Source: Alienimonas sp043951915
Lineage (GTDB): Bacteria; Planctomycetota; Planctomycetia; Planctomycetales; Planctomycetaceae
Length of the DNA stretch: 64,000 nt
Direction of reading: 5' to 3'
Assembly (NCBI RefSeq): GCF_043951915.1
Contig: NZ_JBINJD010000006.1
Coordinates: forward strand, 1-64,000
Position 1 is the stretch's first letter, and each line of letters begins with the position of its first letter. The position numbers and the translations under genes are program-made. The notes under the pieces are model-generated. The model worked only from the letters and a program-made list of their open reading frames with translations. It made no database searches and had not been told where the DNA came from. Positions 7,830 through 15,214 of this stretch are shown here, piece after piece.

Positions 7830-8195
7830 ATGCGCGTCCGTATCGGGTCCGCCCGGAACAAGAAGAAGAACCGCCTCTTCCGTGAGGCCCGCGGCTTCCG
7901 CGGCGGTCGCAGCAAGCTGCTGCGGACGATGAAGGAATCGATCATCCGCGCCCGGGCCTACGCCTACCGGGACCGGAAGACGAAAAAGCGGGTCTTCCGC
8001 CGCCTCTGGATCACCCGTCTCTCTGCCGCCTGCCGCGCCCGCGGCCTGCGGTACAGCGAGTTCATCCACGGCCTGCGGAACGCCAACATCGAGTTGGACC
8101 GCAAGACGCTCTCCGAGCTGGCGATCCACGAGCCGGCCGTGTTCGACGAAGTCTTCGAGCAGGCCAAGGCCGCGATTCCGGCGACCGCGGCGTAG
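7830..8195 (+). CDS. rplT: 50S ribosomal protein bL20
   Basis: A 121-residue basic RNA-binding protein. The ATG at 7830 (MRVRIGSARNKKKNRLFREA) is chosen over an upstream in-frame start because homologues begin just before the basic block. GRSKLLRTMKESIIRARAYA and RDRKTKKRVFRRLWITRLSA are conserved rRNA-contact segments, and YSEFIHGLRNANIELDRKTL is the C-terminal globular domain. L20 helps assemble the 50S subunit and in many bacteria represses its own operon. The order rpmI-rplT is canonical. Confidence 0.96.
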   Translation: MRVRIGSARNKKKNRLFREARGFRGGRSKLLRTMKESIIRARAYAYRDRKTKKRVFRRLWITRLSAACRARGLRYSEFIHGLRNANIELDRKTLSELAIHEPAVFDEVFEQAKAAIPATAA

Positions 8196-8210
8196 CCGCG
8201 AAGCATCAAG

Positions 8211-8287
8211 GACCAAGAACTCAAGAACCAAACCGGGTCGCGGGGCTTGATGCCGTCGTCCGTCCGTTTTGGTTCTTGATCTCTTGG
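8211..8287. repeat. Intergenic inverted repeat, family B (copy 1)
   Basis: Left arm 8211-8232 (gaccaagaactcaagaacca...) and right arm 8267-8287 (ttttggttcttgatctcttg...) pair over about 20 bp with two mismatches, around a 34-nt loop. The left arm is identical to the complement of the right arm of the copy at 61487-61535. It lies in the 109-bp gap between rplT and pheS, ending 18 nt before the pheS start. Confidence 0.85.
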
Positions 8288-8304
8288 AAGTTGGAGCTTC
8301 CCCC

Positions 8305-9354
8305 ATGTCCGACCCCACCGCCGCGTTCGCCGAGTACGAGCGCGAAGCCACCGCCGCCCTCGCCGCCGCGGCGACGCCGGAGGATCTCGAAGCCGCCCGG
8401 ATCGAGTTCCTCGGCAAAAAGCAGGGCCGGCTGCGCGACCTCCAGAAGTCTCTCGGTTCCGTGCCGAAGGAGGACAAGCCGGCGGTCGGCAAGGCGTTCA
8501 ATGAGGTGAAGACTCGGGTGCAGGCTGCGCTGGACGCCCGGCAGGCGGAGTTGGAATCCGCCGAGGGCGCCGCCGCCGCGGACGCCCTCGACGTCACGCT
8601 GCCGGGCCGGGCGCCGCACGCCGTCGGGGCGGTGCACCCGCTGACCCGCACGATCGCCGAGTTCAAGACGATCCTCGGCCGGCTCGGCTTCGCTGCGGTC
8701 GAGGGGCCGGAGGTCGAGGACGAGCGGCACAACTTCAACGCCCTCAACATTCCGGACGACCACCCCGCCCGGGACCCGCTCGAGAACTTTTACCTGTCCG
8801 CGGCGTCGGTCGGGAAGGGTGGGGGGCCGCTACTGTTGCGGTCGCAGACCAGCACGGTGCAGATCCGCGTGATGGAGCAGAACCCGCCGCCGGTGCGGGT
8901 GATCTCCATCGGCCGCGTCTATCGGCCGGACACCATCGACGCCACGCACCACTGCCAGTTCCACCAGATGGAAGGGCTGATGGTCGGCGAGGGCGTGACG
9001 ATGGCCCACCTCAAGACGGTGCTGACGCTGTTCTGCCGGGCTTACCTCGGGGAGGGCACGAAGGTGCGGTTCCGGCCGAGCTTCTTCCCGTTCACCGAAC
9101 CCAGCGTGGAGGCCGACGCCCTCTGGCACGGCGCCGGCACCGGCGACGGCGGCGAGGAGGGCCGCTGGCTGGAACTGGGCGGCGCCGGGATGATCGATCC
9201 GAACGTGCTGAAAGCGGTCGGCTACGACCCGGAGCGGGTCAGCGGCTTCGCGTTCGGCTTCGGCATGGAACGCTTCTGCATGATGCGCCACGGCATCAGC
9301 GACATCCGCCTGCTGACCGAAAACGACGTGCGGTTCCTACGACAGTTCGGCTGA
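8305..9354 (+). CDS. pheS: Phenylalanyl-tRNA synthetase alpha subunit
   Basis: Catalytic subunit of the alpha2beta2 class II synthetase that charges tRNA-Phe. It has 349 residues, the normal length. An N-terminal coiled-coil arm (residues 1-90) leads to the catalytic core. Motif 2 reads LLRSQTSTVQIRVM (commonly RTHTSPVQIR), followed by VISIGRVYRPDTIDATHHCQ and FHQMEGLMV; motif 3 is FGFGMERFCMMRHG near the end, with DIRLLTENDVRFLRQF closing the protein. pheT, usually the next gene, is absent: a minus-strand gene follows. The leader holds a family B hairpin rather than an obvious Phe-rich attenuator. Confidence 0.96.
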   Translation: MSDPTAAFAEYEREATAALAAAATPEDLEAARIEFLGKKQGRLRDLQKSLGSVPKEDKPAVGKAFNEVKTRVQAALDARQAELESAEGAAAADALDVTLPGRAPHAVGAVHPLTRTIAEFKTILGRLGFAAVEGPEVEDERHNFNALNIPDDHPARDPLENFYLSAASVGKGGGPLLLRSQTSTVQIRVMEQNPPPVRVISIGRVYRPDTIDATHHCQFHQMEGLMVGEGVTMAHLKTVLTLFCRAYLGEGTKVRFRPSFFPFTEPSVEADALWHGAGTGDGGEEGRWLELGGAGMIDPNVLKAVGYDPERVSGFAFGFGMERFCMMRHGISDIRLLTENDVRFLRQFG

Positions 9355-9381
9355 GTCCCTTCGTTCGCCGCACGGGCGTTC

Positions 9382-9410
9382 GCCGCTCTCTTAAAAGAGC
9401 GGCTAGTTTT
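9382..9410 (+). terminator. Intrinsic terminator after pheS
   Basis: GCCGCTCT (9382-9389), a 6-nt loop and AGAGCGGC (9396-9403) form an 8-bp perfect stem followed by TAGTTTT. It sits 27 nt after the pheS stop and reaches into the last codon of the convergent zinc-ribbon gene. This supports pheS being the last gene of its operon. Confidence 0.75.
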
Positions 9411-9831
9411 CGTCTCGCTCCGCGACGGTCAGTTGCCCGTCGCAGAATTTGCAGCTGACGAGCTGGCCGACGTACTTCACGCCGACGCGGATCTCCTTCT
9501 GACAGTGCGGGCAGTCCGCCAGGAAGGCGACCCGGCGTTCGGCGTCGCCGGCGGTCATCGGCTCGCCGCACTTCTTGCAGGCGACGGGCACGCCGGCGTA
9601 TTTCGCAGCGATCCGCAACTCCTCGCCGCAGCCCGGGCAGCGGGTCCGTTCGGCCTTGGGACGCACGAGCGCCGGGCCGTCCGCCTCGGCCAGGGGGGCG
9701 AACTCCGGCGGGGCGAACTCGTGGTGGGACAGCTCCGGGTCCAGCAGCGTGCGGCAGGTCGGGCACCGCAGCACCTTTGGCGGCACGTCCTCGCCGCACC
9801 CGGGGCAGGGGCCCCCATTCCACGCCGGCAT
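9403..9831 (-). CDS. Zinc-ribbon protein with three CxxC pairs
   Basis: A 142-residue protein with three treble-clef/zinc-ribbon units: CPGCGEDVPPKVLRCPTC (residues 9-26), CPGCGEELRIAAKYAGVPVA then CKKC (about 65-88), and CPHCQKEIRVGVKYVGQLVS then CKFC (about 108-131). The last two repeat the pattern CPxCxxxxRxxxKYxGxxVxC, found in zinc-ribbon proteins common in planctomycetes. No enzymatic or membrane region is visible. It probably binds zinc and mediates protein or nucleic-acid contacts. It is convergent with pheS and precedes the beta-propeller gene on the opposite side. Confidence 0.7.
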   Translation of the reverse strand: MPAWNGGPCPGCGEDVPPKVLRCPTCRTLLDPELSHHEFAPPEFAPLAEADGPALVRPKAERTRCPGCGEELRIAAKYAGVPVACKKCGEPMTAGDAERRVAFLADCPHCQKEIRVGVKYVGQLVSCKFCDGQLTVAERDEN

Positions 9832-9914
9832 CAGTTTCGACTCGTCACGAAGGTGCGGTGAAGGCGGCCAGCGTACCGCGACCGACGGTTGGGGTCAGCG
9901 AGCCGCGGCCTGGA

Positions 9915-11267
9915 TCAGTCGCCCGGCGCCGGTCCCAGCGGGAGACAAACGAGCCGATCCTCCAAGCGGAAAAAGACCCGGTCGCGGGACACCGCCGGCG
10001 TGGCGCTGCTGGCCGCGCCCAGTTCCGTCTTCCCGAGCAGGCGATATTCGTCGTCGGCGGCCAGCACGGTGACGACGCCGTCCTCGGTCACGCAGATCAG
10101 CTTCTCGCCGATGACGACCGGGGAGCCGCTGTAGTTCCCGCCGACCCGCTCCGCCCAGACGGCCTCGCCGGTCTCGGCGTCCAGCGCGGTGACGACGCCG
10201 CGGTCGCCCCAGAGGAACAGCAGGCCGTTCGCGGCGACCGGCGTGGGCACGTAGGGCAGGGAGCGGGTGCGTTCGACTTCGACCTCGCCGGTGTCGAGGT
10301 CGGCGCCGATCAGCAGCTTGCCGGCCCCGCCGGCGCCGCACTGGGCCCACGCCTTGCCGCCGGCGATCACCGGGGAGGCGACGACCCGGGCGGGGAACTC
10401 GCCGGTCCGCCACAGCTCCGCCCCCGTGGCGGCGTCGAGGGCCACGATGCCCGCCGCCCCGCTGGCGGTCAGCAGGGCCAGCGGCTTCCCCGGCCGCCGC
10501 AGCACGACCGGCGTGGCGTAGGCGACCTCCCGGCTGTCCCGGGCGGCGGTCCAGACGGTCTCGCCGGTGGCGGCGTCCAGCGCCAGCACGCCGCCGTCGT
10601 CGTCCTGATCGTTGGAGAGCACGAGCAACTCCCGCACGGCGTTCGCCCCCGGGGCGTCCTCCGCCGGCACGTCCACCCGCACCGGGCTGGTGCCGTGGCC
10701 GTGCTGTCCGCTGAAGGGGCCGAGGTCCCGCCGCCACACCGGCTCGCCGGCGTGGGTGAAGGCGCTGAGGACGATCCGCTCCCCGTCGGAGAATAGCGCG
10801 AACACCCGTTCGGCGTCGGCGGCGGGGGTCGAGGAGGCGGGGTCGTTCTTGGCGTGCAGGCTGGGCTCGGCCGGCGGGCCGTCCGGGTTCAGGGTCACCT
10901 CCCGCGTCCAGACGATCGCCCCGGTGTCGACCTTCAGGCGGATCAGCCACCGCCGGGGGCCGTCCGCGGAGGTGACGAACGCCGCGTCGCCCCACACCGT
11001 CGGGCTGGACACGCCGGTCCCCAGCAGCGGGGCGTTCCAGGCGAGGTCGTCGGTGGTGAACGTATCCGGGAAGGTCCCGGCGGCGACGCCGGCGCCGTCC
11101 GGGCCGCGGAACCGCGGCCACTGATCGGCGTCGGCCGGCCGGGCGTCCGCGGGCGACGGATCGGCGGGCGCGGCGCAGGCGAGGGCCGCGAACAGCAGGG
11201 GGGCGGCGAGCACGGGCGGGCGGTCCGGGGAGAAGACGAGCGGAACGAGACGGTGCACCTTCTTCAC
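9915..11267 (-). CDS. Secreted PQQ-like beta-propeller repeat protein (BamB/WD-like)
   Basis: A 450-residue protein. GTG 11267 (VKKVHRLVPLVF) is chosen because it gives an export signal (VLAAPLLFAALACAAPADPS); the open frame continues far upstream but only as a shadow of the activator gene. The mature part begins with WPRFRGPDGAGV, the usual opening of planctomycete propellers, and carries repeated blade strands such as GVLALDAATGETVWTAARDS, GIVALDAATGAELWRTGEFP and VVTALDAETGEAVWAERVGG. These proteins lie in the periplasm; none of the PQQ-enzyme catalytic residues is evident, so a scaffold or binding role is likelier. It is divergent from the FHA-sigma54 activator. Confidence 0.8.
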   Translation of the reverse strand: MKKVHRLVPLVFSPDRPPVLAAPLLFAALACAAPADPSPADARPADADQWPRFRGPDGAGVAAGTFPDTFTTDDLAWNAPLLGTGVSSPTVWGDAAFVTSADGPRRWLIRLKVDTGAIVWTREVTLNPDGPPAEPSLHAKNDPASSTPAADAERVFALFSDGERIVLSAFTHAGEPVWRRDLGPFSGQHGHGTSPVRVDVPAEDAPGANAVRELLVLSNDQDDDGGVLALDAATGETVWTAARDSREVAYATPVVLRRPGKPLALLTASGAAGIVALDAATGAELWRTGEFPARVVASPVIAGGKAWAQCGAGGAGKLLIGADLDTGEVEVERTRSLPYVPTPVAANGLLFLWGDRGVVTALDAETGEAVWAERVGGNYSGSPVVIGEKLICVTEDGVVTVLAADDEYRLLGKTELGAASSATPAVSRDRVFFRLEDRLVCLPLGPAPGD

Positions 11268-11365
11268 GGCCCGCCCCGTTCGCAACTGCTCCGGCGGATG
11301 CGTTTCGGGGGAGGTCTGCGGCGGGCGGGCCGTCCGCGGCGGGCGAACCGTCGGCGGCCGGGCGA

Positions 11366-11371
11366 TAGACT
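11366..11371 (+). promoter_or_regulatory. Candidate -10 element (TAGACT), 7 nt before the start codon
   Basis: TAGACT ends 7 nt before the ATG at 11379. If it is a -10 box, the transcript would begin at or next to the start codon, giving a leaderless mRNA. Confidence 0.45.
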
Positions 11372-11378
11372 GCCCCCG

Positions 11379-13565
11379 ATGAGCGCCGCCCCGTCCCGTC
11401 CGCCGACCGCCTACCTCGCCACCCGCGGCGGGGCCGGCTGGCGGGACCTGTACCGGCTGGACCCGGCGGCGACCACGACGGTCGGGCGGTCGATGGACTG
11501 CCGCGTGACCCTCGCCGACGAACGCGCCAGCCGCCGCCACGCGGAGGTGTTCGTGCCGACCTCGGGCGAGGGCGCCGGCCGGTGGCACGTCCGCGACCTC
11601 GACAGCCGCAACGGCACGGCGGTCAACGGCGAGACCGTGCCCCCGGACGTCCCCCGGGCGTTGGAGGAGGGGGACGAACTGACGGTCGGCGAAAGCTGCC
11701 TGATCTTCACACACGATCCCGCCGCCCCGCTGCCGGAGGAAGACGACGGTCTGGAGGGCGAGACCCGCGGCGGGACGCTGCCGGCGGCGGCCGGCGGGAC
11801 GGCGGAGGCGCCGAAGATCCTCGCCCGGCGGCGGGACACCCGGCTGTCGGGGCGGTCGCCGGAGGGGCCGGCCGCCGGCGATCGGCGGGCCGCAACGCTG
11901 TACCGGCTGGCGCTGGCCCTCGGCTCGGCCCACGACGCCGCCGCGGCCGGGGAGGCGGCGCTGGACGTGCTGCTGGACCGCACCTCCGCCGACATCGGGG
12001 CCGTGCTGTTGCTCGTCGGGGACGAATCCGACGCCGCCGGGGCCGAGGACCCCGACGCCCACCGGCGGGCCGTCCGCACGGCCCGCCGGCTCAGCCTCGT
12101 CGCCCACCGGGCCCGCACCGACGGGCCGTACCGTCTGGTCAGCGAGAGCCTCTCCCGGGCCGTGCTGGCCGGCGGGGAGGCCGTGCTGGCCGAGGACCTG
12201 GACGACGACGACCGCCTCGCCGGCCGCGACAGCCTGGGCCAACTGCGGGCCGAAAGCCTGATTTGCGCCCCGCTCCGCCCCGTGCCGGACGGAACGGACG
12301 GGGCTGACGGCACAGACAAGGCCGACGATCGCATCGCGGGGCTGGTGCACCTGTATTCGTCGGACCCGGACAACCCGCTGGACTCGGGGGACCTCGACTT
12401 CACCCTCGCCGTCGCGGATCAACTCGCCCTGGCCCTGGCGAACCTGCGGGACCGGGACGACCTCGCCCACGACCGGGAGGAGCTGACGAAGCGAACCGAA
12501 TCGCTGGCCGCGGGGCTGTCGAAGGCGGAGCGGGTCAACGCCACGCTGCGGCGCTCCCTGCTGGACGGGGACGGGCCCGGCGGCGGGGAGATGATCGGCG
12601 CCAGCGGCCCCACCGAGGCGCTGCGGGAGGACGTCCGCCGCATCGCCCCGACCGACGCCACGGTGCTGATCCGCGGGGAGAGCGGCGTCGGCAAGGAGCT
12701 GGTCGCCCGGGCGCTGCACCGCCACAGCCGTCGTTCGTCCGGTCCGCTGGTCACGATGAATTGCGCCGCCCTGAGCGAATCGCTGTTGGAAAGCGAACTG
12801 TTCGGGCACGAAAAAGGCGCCTTCACCGGGGCCACGGCCAAGACGGTGGGCAAGTTCGAGGCCGCCGACGGCGGCACGCTGTTCCTGGACGAGGTCGGGG
12901 AGATGAGCCCGGCCATCCAGGCGAAGTTCCTGCGGGCGCTGGAGGGGCACGCCTTCGAGCGGGTCGGCGGACGGGAACCGATCCGCTGCGACGTGCGGGT
13001 CGTCGCGGCGACCAACCGCGACCTCGAAGCCGCGGTGGAGAAGGGAGCCTTCCGGGAGGACCTTTATTTCCGCCTGCACGTCGTCACGTTGCAGGTCGAA
13101 CCGCTGCGGAACCGGCCCGAGGATGTCCCGCTGCTGGCGGAGCACTTCCTGAAGGTCAGCTCCGCCCGGGCCGGCCGCTCGATCGAGGGCTTCAGCGACG
13201 AGGCGGCGGAGTTGCTGACCGAGTACCGCTGGCCCGGCAACGTGCGGGAGCTGAAGAATGCGGTGGAGCGGGCCGTCGCCCTCTGCCGCGGCGACGAGAT
13301 CGAACCGGAAGACCTGCGGCTGACGGCGTTCAACCCGCCCGCCGCCCCGGGCCGCGGCGACGCCCCCGACGACGCCGGCCCGGCCCGGCGGGCCGGATAC
13401 CGGTCCGTCTCCCTGGAGGTGTTGGAGCGGGAGCACGTTCTCGCGACGCTGAAGCACACCGGCTGGAACAAGTCGCGCGCGGCGTCAATCCTCGGGATTG
13501 AACGCAGCACGTTGGATCGCAAATTGAAGAAGTACGGCGTCGAGCGACCCGGGGCGGACGCGTGA
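11379..13565 (+). CDS. Sigma54-dependent transcriptional activator with FHA and GAF sensor domains
   Basis: A 728-residue regulator. Residues 25-110 form an FHA domain (VGRSMDCRVTL, SRRHAEVF and DLDSRNGTAVNG), which reads phosphothreonine. Residues 170-350 form a GAF domain. The AAA+ core starts near 400: Walker A GESGVGKE (about 433), the sigma54-contacting loop GAFTGA (about 479), Walker B LFLDEVGEM, and the sensor segment WPGNVRELKNAVERAVALCR. The C-terminus (686-721) is a Fis-type helix-turn-helix (NKSRAASILGIERSTLDRKL). All catalytic motifs are intact. FHA in place of a receiver domain implies control by Ser/Thr kinases, which are abundant in planctomycetes. No target promoter was identified; the divergent propeller gene is a candidate. 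Confidence 0.9.
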   Translation: MSAAPSRPPTAYLATRGGAGWRDLYRLDPAATTTVGRSMDCRVTLADERASRRHAEVFVPTSGEGAGRWHVRDLDSRNGTAVNGETVPPDVPRALEEGDELTVGESCLIFTHDPAAPLPEEDDGLEGETRGGTLPAAAGGTAEAPKILARRRDTRLSGRSPEGPAAGDRRAATLYRLALALGSAHDAAAAGEAALDVLLDRTSADIGAVLLLVGDESDAAGAEDPDAHRRAVRTARRLSLVAHRARTDGPYRLVSESLSRAVLAGGEAVLAEDLDDDDRLAGRDSLGQLRAESLICAPLRPVPDGTDGADGTDKADDRIAGLVHLYSSDPDNPLDSGDLDFTLAVADQLALALANLRDRDDLAHDREELTKRTESLAAGLSKAERVNATLRRSLLDGDGPGGGEMIGASGPTEALREDVRRIAPTDATVLIRGESGVGKELVARALHRHSRRSSGPLVTMNCAALSESLLESELFGHEKGAFTGATAKTVGKFEAADGGTLFLDEVGEMSPAIQAKFLRALEGHAFERVGGREPIRCDVRVVAATNRDLEAAVEKGAFREDLYFRLHVVTLQVEPLRNRPEDVPLLAEHFLKVSSARAGRSIEGFSDEAAELLTEYRWPGNVRELKNAVERAVALCRGDEIEPEDLRLTAFNPPAAPGRGDAPDDAGPARRAGYRSVSLEVLEREHVLATLKHTGWNKSRAASILGIERSTLDRKLKKYGVERPGADA

Positions 13566-13627
13566 CGTCCCCGAGACGCCCGGCGTCACCCCGAGATGCC
13601 CGGCGTCACCCCGAGAAGCCCGGCGTC
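13561..13627. repeat. 20-bp tandem repeat, three to four copies, after the activator gene
   Basis: The unit CGGCGTCACCCCGAGATGCC occurs at 13581-13600 and 13601-13620 (one difference), with a diverged copy at 13561-13580 that includes the activator stop codon, and a partial one from 13621. It could be slippage-derived or a stack of protein-binding sites. Confidence 0.75.
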
Positions 13628-14158
13628 GGGCGGAGGCGGGGCCGGCGTTCGGGCATGTGAACAGAAGTTCGTAGGACAACGTCGGGCGCCCGCGGGCCCT
13701 GCGTCAGGTTGTCGCCCGGGGGGTCGATAGGGGCGTTGCCGGTTCGGCGAAAAACGGGGACTTGAGAGTGCCGGAATGGCCCGGTTCTGCCAAGATTTTG
13801 TTGACACAACGCACCGCGGGCGGAGAATCAGCCCTCCGGCTCATCGGGTCGCCCCCGGTTCACCCGCACGGTGCGGGCGGGCGACGGCGACCCGGCCGAC
13901 GGAGTCCCTTCCCCGGCCTGCACGATGCGGCGGCCTGGACTCCTTCCGCCACCCCGCCGCCTGACCGTTCGTTCGCCCGCAGAGTGGGCGACGGCCGGAT
14001 TCGCTCGCTTTTGCGGCGGGGCCTCACCTGTTTTCCACACCACCGTTCCTTATTCCGACACCGGGACGCCGCTCCCGGTTCGCCGTAACGACCGCCGACT
14101 CCGACCCCGGACGCCTCGCCCCGGACGGACGCCGGCCTGACGAAAAGAAACTACGCTC
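13628..14158. other. Non-coding stretch with possible promoter
   Basis: No frame here has protein-like composition. A TTGACA occurs at 13801-13806, with GAGAAT 16 nt further on, a possible promoter that would give a leader of more than 300 nt for the small gene at 14159. The sequence TCGCCC-GCAGAGT-GGGCGA near 13977-13995 forms a short stem. A structured 5' leader or small RNA is conceivable but unproven. Confidence 0.3.
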
Positions 14159-14461
14159 ATGTCGCTGCAGTTTTCCGCTCCCACCTTCGCCGACGACGGT
14201 CTGGCCGTTGACGATCTGCCCATGGAGGGCTTTCAGGAGATGGAGGGGGTCGGCGACGGCTTTACGGACGAAGCGGATTTCCTGGCGATGGGCATCGACC
14301 CCGCCCGCCCGACCGAAGCCAAGCCCGGCAGCGAAGACAAGGTGCTGGTCCTCGCCGCCCGCTACGCCGCCGGCCTGCCCCTCTGGCACACCGACGACTG
14401 CTGCGACCACGCCCCGGACCGCTTCGCCGGCATCCTCGCCGGTTTCGGCGTCGGCAACTGA
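14159..14461 (+). CDS. Small acidic hypothetical protein
   Basis: A 100-residue acidic protein starting MSLQFSAPTFADDGLAVDDL, with a Met/Glu/Gly-rich middle (PMEGFQEMEGVGDGF) and a more conserved-looking C-terminal half (EDKVLVLAARYAAGLPLWHT, then DDCCDHAPDRFAGI). The adjacent cysteines and nearby His/Asp could bind metal, but no family is recognised. Codon use is like that of its neighbours, which supports it being real. It has a long upstream non-coding region and a stem-loop 25 nt after its stop. Function unknown. Confidence 0.6.
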   Translation: MSLQFSAPTFADDGLAVDDLPMEGFQEMEGVGDGFTDEADFLAMGIDPARPTEAKPGSEDKVLVLAARYAAGLPLWHTDDCCDHAPDRFAGILAGFGVGN

Positions 14462-14485
14462 TCGGCTGACCTGAGTCGAGCCGCG

Positions 14486-14518
14486 AACGACCCGGCCGCC
14501 GACGGCGTCCGGGTCGTT
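14486..14518. terminator. Stem-loop after the small acidic gene
   Basis: AACGACCCGG (14486-14495) pairs perfectly with CCGGGTCGTT (14509-14518) around a 13-nt loop. There is no T-run, so it is only a possible terminator. It lies between convergent genes and could serve both strands. Confidence 0.5.
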
Positions 14519-14537
14519 GCATGCGCGGGCGGGACAG

Positions 14538-14953
14538 TCAGGACAGCGGCCGCGGGACGACGTGATCCCGCACCCACGCCGTCAGTTCCTCCCGCGTGAG
14601 CGTGCCTGCGGCAAGAGCGAGGATTGTCGCTTCGGCGTCGTCATCGTCCGCGGAGAGTGCGTGATCGTTGATCCGGAGGAAAACGTCCATCGCGAGGAGT
14701 CCGACGCGTTTATTTCCGTCAACGAACGGATGATTCGACACGAGCGAGAATCCCACGGCCGCCGCCTGTTCGACGAGCGTCGTGTAAGCGTCGTGTAGAG
14801 GAGACGTCCGCCGAAGGAGGTCGTCGGCTGCGCGACCGCAGATTCGAGCAAGCCCCGATCTCGTAAACCGGTGGAGCCTCCGTGGCGTCGGATGGTCGCC
14901 GCTTGAAGTTCGAGAACTTCTTCCATAGTCAGAAAGCTCGCCGGATCGCTCAC
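14538..14953 (-). pseudogene. doc: Doc/Fic-family toxin gene broken by an 11-bp duplication
   Basis: The first half, from GTG 14953, reads VSDPASFLTMEEVLELQAAT, then GGSTGLRDRGLLESAVAQP and FGGRLLYTTL, the N-terminus of a Doc-type death-on-curing toxin. The second half continues in another frame with LVEQAAAVGFSLVSNHPF and the Fic motif HPFVDGNKR. The break falls in a perfect 11-bp tandem duplication (14776-14786 and 14787-14797). Removing one copy restores a single frame of 134 residues, the family length, joined as LLYTTLVEQAAAVG. Doc proteins phosphorylate EF-Tu; as read, this one would lose its Fic motif. The start overlaps the antitoxin stop by 4 bp (GTGA). Base composition is visibly less GC-rich than the neighbours. 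Confidence 0.85.
14776..14797 (-). repeat. 11-bp perfect tandem duplication inside the doc gene
   Basis: On the plus strand AGCGTCGTGTA occurs twice without a gap. It is the sole cause of the doc frameshift and is a plausible slippage site, so reversion to the single-copy, in-frame form is possible. Confidence 0.9.
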
Positions 14954-15153
14954 GCGAGCCTCCGGAGGACCTCGTCGTTCTTGTCGAGCGAATGTTGCAT
15001 CGCATCGGAGAACCGGGCGCGGCGGGCGAGCCACTCGTCCAAGGCGAGTTTCAGCACATCCGACGGCGGGATCGCGGCACGCTCGGCCTCTTCGTAGAGC
15101 CGACGCAGACGCTCGGGCTCCAGTTCGACGGTTAGCGTGGTGGCGGCGTTCAT
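14950..15153 (-). CDS. Ribbon-helix-helix-like antitoxin of the Doc pair
   Basis: A 67-residue protein (MNAATTLTVELEPERLRRLY...). The beta-strand TLTVELEPERLRRL followed by two helices (IPPSDVLKLALDEWLARR) resembles CopG/ribbon-helix-helix DNA-binding antitoxins, although Phd-type antitoxins are the more usual Doc partners. The C-terminal tail (FSDAMQHSLDKNDEVLRRLA) would be the toxin-binding part. Its stop codon overlaps the doc start by 4 bp, indicating translational coupling. It would repress its own promoter and neutralise Doc; with the toxin frameshifted it may now be an orphan. Confidence 0.7.
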   Translation of the reverse strand: MNAATTLTVELEPERLRRLYEEAERAAIPPSDVLKLALDEWLARRARFSDAMQHSLDKNDEVLRRLA

Positions 15154-15214
15154 ATTGAACCGGACAGGCAGGGCGGTGAGCCGGTTCAGTGTAACGGTCC
15201 CGACGGTCGGTCGG

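Noticed and set aside
13770..13800. Sigma54-type promoter (TGGC..TTCTGCC) after the activator gene
   Set aside because: The GG and GC doublets are not at the required 10-nt spacing.
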